Source: Delftia acidovorans (GTDB taxonomy: Bacteria > Pseudomonadota > Gammaproteobacteria > Burkholderiales > Burkholderiaceae_C). From it: a DNA stretch of 64,000 bases. Each line of letters opens with the position of its first letter. Positions within the stretch are counted from its first letter, which is position 1. The position numbers and the translations under genes are program-made. Under the pieces are notes generated by a model. That model did no database searches and was not told where the DNA came from. It worked only from the letters and a program-made list of their open reading frames with translations. Location: assembly GCA_031286585.1 (NCBI GenBank), contig JAITUC010000038.1:310001-374000 (forward strand), written 5' to 3'. Shown piece after piece: positions 58,852 to 64,000 of the stretch.

Positions 58852-59676
58852 CTACCAGGGCCGCACGAAGATCTTGGGCCAGCGCGTCGTGGGCAGGTCC
58901 CAGCGGGCCTGCACCTGCGCGCTGGCGGCCTGCAGCGCGGCGGGCTCCAGTGCGCGCGGCGTGCGCTGGGCCAGCACCACGGTGTTGCCCTCGCGCGTGG
59001 GGCGGAAGGCCCACATGGCCTCTTCGCCAAAGGCCTCGGCCATGCGCGCCAGGCTGCGCTCGTAGCTGGAGGTGCGGCCGAACAGGTTGACCGTCATGAT
59101 GCCGTCCTCGGTCAGCAGATTGCGGCAGTCGGCATAGAACTCGGCGCTGTCCAGCACGGGCCCGGCCGCATCGTGGTCGTAGAGATCCACGGCCAGCGCA
59201 TCGACCGTGCCCAGCCACTCGCTCTTGCGGATTTCCTGGGCCGCATCGGCCAGCACCACGCGCAGCGTGTCGCTGTCGGGCGGCAGCTTGAACCAGCTGC
59301 GGCACACGGCCAGCACCTGCGGATTCAGCTCGATGGCGGTGGTGCGCATGCGCAGCTTCTTGTGGCAGAACTTGGTGATGGCGGCCGCGCCCAGGCCCAG
59401 CTGCATGGCATGGCGGCCGGCCACGCTGGCGGGCTCCATGAACAGCAGCCAGCCCATCATGCGCTGCACGTATTCGAGCTCGATCTCGAACGGCTCGCGT
59501 ATGCGCATGGAGCCCTGGATCCAGGGCGTGCCCAGGTGCAGGTGGCGCACATCGCCATCGTCGGAGACGCTGACATCGGGCAGCTCGGCGTCTGCGCCGG
59601 TGGTGGCGCTGGAGGAAGAGGATGGGGCGGCCTTGGCGGCACCGCGGGTCTTGCGTATCACGTCGGGAACAGTCAA
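58852..59676 (-). CDS. Spermidine-synthase-like methyltransferase-fold protein
   Basis: A 274-residue protein with a Rossmann fold of the spermine/spermidine synthase type. The nucleoside loop MQLGLGAAAITKFC replaces the GGGDGG motif, and the gatekeeper DxxDPxGP reads DLYDHDAAGP. The degenerate motifs make true aminopropyl transfer doubtful. The start appears to be TTG at 59676, four bases after the upstream gene's stop and without a clear ribosome-binding site, so translation is probably coupled to the glycosylase gene. Confidence 0.8.
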   Translation of the reverse strand: MTVPDVIRKTRGAAKAAPSSSSSATTGADAELPDVSVSDDGDVRHLHLGTPWIQGSMRIREPFEIELEYVQRMMGWLLFMEPASVAGRHAMQLGLGAAAITKFCHKKLRMRTTAIELNPQVLAVCRSWFKLPPDSDTLRVVLADAAQEIRKSEWLGTVDALAVDLYDHDAAGPVLDSAEFYADCRNLLTEDGIMTVNLFGRTSSYERSLARMAEAFGEEAMWAFRPTREGNTVVLAQRTPRALEPAALQAASAQVQARWDLPTTRWPKIFVRPW

Positions 59677-59680
59677 AAAA

Positions 59681-60217
59681 TCAGAGCAATTGATGGGCAG
59701 CCAGCGCCTCGCGCCAGGCCTGGACCTTGCGCTCGAAACGCCAGCTCGCGTTGGCCGGGCTGGTCGATGGCAGCTTCACGGCGGCCAGGCCCAGGGCCTG
59801 CGTGCGGCCGGCGTGCTTGTAGCTCTCGCCACCGTTGTGCAGGGCCAGCGTCAGCTGCGGGCAATGCGTGCGCAGCGCCACGAAATCATTCACCTCGGCC
59901 GCGCGGATGGCGCTGTCCAGGCTGCCTTCGCGCTCGCAGCTGGCATACACGTCCCACAGGCCCAGGCCGCGGGCCAGCAGCCATTCGCAGCGGCCCGCAT
60001 AGTCGTCGCGGCCAGGCTGCGGATGCCCGGGCCACAGGGCCTGGAGCAAGGGCCAGAACTGGTTTTGCGGATGGGCATAGTACTGCTGCAGCTGCAGCGA
60101 TCGCAGGCCCGGAAAGCTGCCCAGCACCAGGGCCCGGGTCCGCGCATCGGCCACCGGCGCCAGGCCCTGCCAGCGCGGGGCGCCCGGGGGCGGCAGGTCG
60201 GAAACGGTCAAGGACAT
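59681..60217 (-). CDS. DNA-deoxyinosine glycosylase-type protein (UDG superfamily family 6)
   Basis: A 178-residue uracil-DNA-glycosylase-fold protein of the hypoxanthine-DNA glycosylase type. It has the motif-1 loop ALVLGSFPGLRSLQLQQYYAHPQNQFWPLL and the late KLPSTSPANASW loop, both diagnostic of the family that removes deaminated adenine. An ATG at 60226 is an alternative start. It is the second UDG-fold gene in the window and unrelated in detail to the one at 7.9 kb. The next gene begins four bases after its stop. Confidence 0.87.
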   Translation of the reverse strand: MSLTVSDLPPPGAPRWQGLAPVADARTRALVLGSFPGLRSLQLQQYYAHPQNQFWPLLQALWPGHPQPGRDDYAGRCEWLLARGLGLWDVYASCEREGSLDSAIRAAEVNDFVALRTHCPQLTLALHNGGESYKHAGRTQALGLAAVKLPSTSPANASWRFERKVQAWREALAAHQLL

Positions 60218-60301
60218 GGCCGGCATTGTCGCCCAGCGCCCGCCGGGCTGCTGGCAGCGGGCGGCAAGACCGCTCACGTTCAGTGTCGGCTCAAGCCTGG
60301 T

Positions 60302-61123
60302 TCAGGCCATGGCGGGCAGGCCGCGCAGCGCGGCACGCGCGTTGCGGCCCGTGGCCTCGGCCAGGGCCTGGGGCGCGATGCCGCGCAGTTGCGCAATCAC
60401 GCCCGCAATGCGTGCCAGCTCGGCCGGCGTGTTGCGGCCCTGGGCCTGGCCCTGGGCACGCTGCCCGGCCGTGGTGTAGAGCCAGTGCGGCGGAATGTCG
60501 GGAGCGTCGGTTTCCAGCACCAGCGCCTCCAGCGGCAGGCTGGCCGCCAGTTCACGCAGCTTGAGCGCCCGGTCATAGGTCACGGCTCCGCCAAAGCCCA
60601 GCTTGAAGCCCAGGTCGATGAAGGCCTGGGCCTGCTGCACGCTGCCGTTGAAGGCATGGGCAATGCCGCCCGCCACAGGCCGCCCGCGCAGGGTCTTGAG
60701 CAGGCGGTCGCTGGATTTGCGCACATGCAGGATGACGGGCAGGTCGAACTCGCGCGCCAGCGCGATCTGCTGCTCGTAGAACCAGATCTGCCGGTCCGCA
60801 TCCAGCCCGGGCACGAAGAAGTCCAGGCCGATCTCGCCCACGGCCACCAGTTGCGCATCGCCGCGCAACCGCGCCAGCGTCTCGCGCAATGCGGCAATGT
60901 CCTGCTCGCGGGCATTGGGCGTGTACAGCGGATGGATGCCCAGCGCATAGCTGTCGCCATGGCGCCGCGCCAGCGCCACCACCGTGTCCCAATGCCCGCG
61001 CGCCACGGCCGGAATCACCAGATGCGCAACGCCTGCCTCGGCCGCCTGCGCACGCACGGCGTCGCGGTCGGCATCGAATTCAGGGGCGTCGAGGTGGCAA
61101 TGGGTGTCTATCCAGGCAGGCAT
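60302..61123 (-). CDS. TatD-family metal-dependent hydrolase
   Basis: A 273-residue TIM-barrel nuclease/hydrolase. Metal ligands are in WIDTHCHLDAPEF at the start, GEIGLDFF, LPVILHVRKS, IAHAFNGS and LVLETDAPDIPP. TatD proteins are 3'-5' exonucleases or deoxyribonucleases acting in DNA repair and RNA or DNA quality control. The ATG at 61123 gives the family start PAWIDTHCHLD. It is the first of a minus-strand run that continues with two further nucleic-acid- or nucleoside-related genes. Confidence 0.93.
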   Translation of the reverse strand: MPAWIDTHCHLDAPEFDADRDAVRAQAAEAGVAHLVIPAVARGHWDTVVALARRHGDSYALGIHPLYTPNAREQDIAALRETLARLRGDAQLVAVGEIGLDFFVPGLDADRQIWFYEQQIALAREFDLPVILHVRKSSDRLLKTLRGRPVAGGIAHAFNGSVQQAQAFIDLGFKLGFGGAVTYDRALKLRELAASLPLEALVLETDAPDIPPHWLYTTAGQRAQGQAQGRNTPAELARIAGVIAQLRGIAPQALAEATGRNARAALRGLPAMA

Positions 61124-61335
61124 GGCCGCATCATGCCACCGGCCTGCACCCGACCCGCCAGAGGCGGGCAATGCGAAAACCAAGGGCAAACCCTGAGCTT
61201 ATTGCGAGCTGGCTCCGTTTGACAAAATCAATACCCGAAACACTTGGCGGTCCATATAAATACATAAAGAAACATTTACCCCCGCGTCGAACTCTCGCAA
61301 CACCGGCAGGCATTCTTTGGAGAGAGGAACTTCCC

Positions 61336-62802
61336 ATGAAGCGCTCAGCATGGAGTCGGATCCTGGACCTGGGTGGCGCACGCCGCCAGGCGGAACTGGA
61401 TGGCCAGTTGGCAGCCATCCACAAGTCCCAGGCCGTGATCGAGTTCGATCTGCAAGGCCATGTGCTGGCGGCCAACCAGAACTTCCTGGACACCATGGGC
61501 TATGAGGCAGGCGAGGTCATCGGCCAGCACCACCGCATGTTCGTGGACCACCAGATGAGCGAGTCGCCCGAGTACGCCGCGTTCTGGCAGCGCCTGGGCA
61601 GCGGCATCCACGACGCGGGGCGCTACCGCCGCATTGCCAAGGACGGGCGCGATGTCTGGCTGCAGGCCAGCTACAACCCCATCTTCGACCGCCATGGCCG
61701 GCCCTTCAAGGTGGTGAAGTACGCCACCGACATCACCGAGCAGCAGCGCCGCAACGCCGATGCCGAAGGCCAGCTGGCCGCCATCTCCAAGGTGCAGGCC
61801 ATCATCGAGTTCGACCTGCAGGGCAACATCCTGCATGCCAACCGGCTGTTCCTGCAGGCCATGGGCTACACGCTGGACGAGGTCGTGGGACGGCACCACA
61901 GCATGTTCGTCCAGCCCCATGAGCGCCACAGCCCCGAATACGCGCAGTTCTGGCGCAAGCTGGCCAGCGGCCAGCACGATGCGGGCCAGTACCTGCGCAT
62001 CGGCAAGCATGGCCGCCAGGTCTGGATCGAGGCCAGCTACAACCCCATCCTCGACGCCGATGGCCGACCGTTCAAGGTGGTGAAGTACGCCCGCGACATC
62101 ACGCGCCGCTTCACGGCCGCGCAGACCCTGGGCGAGGCCATGCAGGGCCTGAGCGAGAGTGCCGAGCACGCGGGCCAGGCCAACGAGCTGGCCCGCCAGG
62201 CCTGCCTGGTGGCCGAGCAGGGCGGGCGCACGGTGCACGAGGTGATGGGCACCATGGAGTCCATCAGCGCCAGCTCGCGCAAGATCAGCGACATCATCGG
62301 CGTGATGGACGGTATCGCCTTCCAGACCAATATCCTCGCGCTCAACGCTGCCGTGGAGGCGGCCCGCGCGGGCGAGCAGGGCCGGGGTTTCGCGGTGGTG
62401 GCGGGCGAGGTGCGGGCGCTGGCGCAGAACAGCGCCGCGGCGGCCAAGGAGATCAAGCAGCTCATCCACACCTCGGTGGAGCAGGTGACGCTGGGCGCCA
62501 GCCAGGTGCGCCAGGCCGGGGGCACCATGCAGGAGATCGTGGACTCCTCGCACCAGGTCACGGCCATCATGGGTGACGTGGTGCAGGCGTCCATGGCCCA
62601 GTCTGCACGCCTGCGCGAGGTGACGGCCGACCTGACGGCGCAGAGCGTGGCCGTGGCGGATGCATCCAGGGGTCAGGCGCCGCGCAAGCCGCTGCCGGCA
62701 TCCATCGTGCCCCCTGCGCCGCAGATCAAGTCGGCCCCGGCAGCGGCCGTGCCTGCCGTGGGCGCCCAGCGCCTGCCGGGCGCCTTGCTGCGCATGGCCT
62801 GA
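61336..62802 (+). CDS. Soluble twin-PAS chemoreceptor, BdlA-like
   Basis: A 488-residue chemoreceptor without membrane helices. Two PAS domains (about residues 28-137 and 150-259) are direct duplicates: each has VIEFDLQGxxxxANxxFL, GYxxxEVxGxHHxMFV and RPFKVVKYAxDIT. A shortened MCP signalling domain follows, with MDGIAFQTNILALNAAVEAA and GEQGRGFAVVAGEV. The last 45 residues are Pro/Ala-rich. The layout matches BdlA of Pseudomonas, which links c-di-GMP and nutrient cues to biofilm dispersal; that role is inferred here. AGAGAGGAA lies about 8 bases before the ATG. It is monocistronic and converges on lolD. Confidence 0.92.
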   Translation: MKRSAWSRILDLGGARRQAELDGQLAAIHKSQAVIEFDLQGHVLAANQNFLDTMGYEAGEVIGQHHRMFVDHQMSESPEYAAFWQRLGSGIHDAGRYRRIAKDGRDVWLQASYNPIFDRHGRPFKVVKYATDITEQQRRNADAEGQLAAISKVQAIIEFDLQGNILHANRLFLQAMGYTLDEVVGRHHSMFVQPHERHSPEYAQFWRKLASGQHDAGQYLRIGKHGRQVWIEASYNPILDADGRPFKVVKYARDITRRFTAAQTLGEAMQGLSESAEHAGQANELARQACLVAEQGGRTVHEVMGTMESISASSRKISDIIGVMDGIAFQTNILALNAAVEAARAGEQGRGFAVVAGEVRALAQNSAAAAKEIKQLIHTSVEQVTLGASQVRQAGGTMQEIVDSSHQVTAIMGDVVQASMAQSARLREVTADLTAQSVAVADASRGQAPRKPLPASIVPPAPQIKSAPAAAVPAVGAQRLPGALLRMA

Positions 62803-62831
62803 AGTCGGCGCAGGCCTGTCGGGCAGTCAGG

Positions 62832-62846
62832 CAGTCAGTCAGTCAG

Positions 62847-62850
<4 letters not shown>
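62832..62850. repeat. (CAGT)4.75 tetranucleotide tract at the 3' end of lolD
   Basis: Nearly five perfect CAGT units lie between the convergent chemoreceptor gene and lolD and cover the lolD stop codon. More diverged copies continue to the left. Confidence 0.85.
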
Positions 62851-63555
<705 letters not shown>

Positions 63556-63563
<8 letters not shown>

Positions 63564-64000
63564 AGCGCAGCGCCTCGGCGGGGTTCACGCGGCTGGCGCG
63601 CCAGCTGGGATAGATGGTGGCGACAAAGGCCAGGACCAGGGAGATCACGCCGATGGGCATGATGTCGCTGTACTGCGGATCGCTGGGCATCTTGCTGATG
63701 AGGTAGATGTCCTTGGGCAGGAAGTTGGCGTGCAGCATGCGCTCGATGGCCGGCACGATGACATCGATGTTGAAGGCGATGCCCAGGCCCAGCAGCAGGC
63801 CTGCGAAGGTGCCGATGACGCCCACCATGGCGCCCTGCACCATGAAGATGCCCATGATGCTGGATGGCGAGGCGCCCAGCGTGCGCAGGATGGCGATGTC
63901 GGCACGCTTGTCGGTCACCGTCATCACCAGCGTGGACACGAGGTTGAACGCAGCCACGGCGACGATGAGCGTGAGGATGATGAACATCATGCGTTTTTCC
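63556..64000 (-). CDS. Lipoprotein-releasing permease LolC/LolE, C-terminal part
   Basis: The last 147 codons of an FtsX/MacB-like permease; the N-terminal part continues beyond the right edge of the window. The visible part begins EKRMMFIILTLIVAVAAFNLVSTLVM, continues with KRADIAILRTLGASPSSIMGIFM and ends YPSWRASRVNPAEALRYE, all typical of LolC/LolE in betaproteobacteria. It forms the membrane part of the LolCDE complex with the overlapping lolD. With one permease directly before lolD, a single LolF-like or LolC permease is possible, but the gene upstream cannot be seen. Confidence 0.93.

Overview
The window is 64 kb of dense, high-GC bacterial chromosome, almost fully coding on both strands. 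Gene content points to a betaproteobacterium of the family Comamonadaceae, most like Delftia or a close relative. The indicators are trxB divergent from ftsK-lolA, DUF2917, DUF1653, DUF3422 and YceH family genes, an IPTL-CTERM surface protein, a BdlA-like chemoreceptor, and heavy use of GTG and TTG starts. This is an inference from content, not a database match. No rRNA, tRNA, CRISPR array, insertion sequence, prophage or plasmid gene was found, so the region reads as core chromosome with small lineage-specific inserts.

Layout from left to right. 0.1-3.4 kb: acetyltransferase, TM2 membrane protein, then a PiT phosphate importer with its DUF47 partner and a small DMT_6 protein. 3.6-7.2 kb: livHMGF, a branched-chain amino-acid ABC importer without a binding-protein gene. 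7.5-10.4 kb: a CENP-V/GFA enzyme overlapping a uracil-DNA-glycosylase-family gene that seems to start with CTG, then a DsbA-like isomerase, an SDR and a divergent HxlR regulator. 10.5-19.4 kb: rarA, brnQ, a transmembrane chemoreceptor, lolA, ftsK and trxB. The usual lolA-rarA neighbourhood is split by brnQ and the chemoreceptor. 19.7-20.1 kb: rpmB-rpmG.

20.2-30.2 kb: a MocR-type regulator/aminotransferase, a DUF2917 protein, a fatty-acid desaturase, rsmB, a DUF1653 protein, purN, a YceH protein, a PimC/PimD-like acyl-CoA dehydrogenase pair and a bestrophin-like channel. 30.3-37.9 kb: an 810-residue repeat protein with an IPTL-CTERM sorting tail, then a response regulator divergent from two tandem, paralogous 7TM sensor kinases. 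38.0-49.4 kb: a TPR-methyltransferase, an HNH nuclease, ribF-ileS-lspA, a Na/Pi cotransporter, a Nudix/quinone oxidoreductase pair and an EamA transporter.

49.4-64 kb: a GGDEF-EAL protein, an atypical SDR, a DUF3422 protein, tctB-tctA without tctC, a stand-alone GspE/PilB ATPase, a spermidine-synthase-like protein, a deoxyinosine glycosylase-family protein, TatD, a soluble twin-PAS chemoreceptor, lolD and the 3' part of lolC/E.

Themes. Envelope biogenesis is well represented (lolA, lolD, lolC/E, lspA, the IPTL-CTERM protein). Phosphate uptake appears twice, with unrelated transporters that each carry a PhoU-like partner or domain. Signalling is rich: two chemoreceptors, a duplicated sensor kinase and a c-di-GMP enzyme. 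The most unusual items are the tandem kinase duplication next to the repeat-rich surface protein, the CTG start in a stop-start overlap, a terminator-like hairpin in the trxB leader, two SDR proteins lacking the catalytic Tyr, and a MocR protein with a changed PLP-site Asn.
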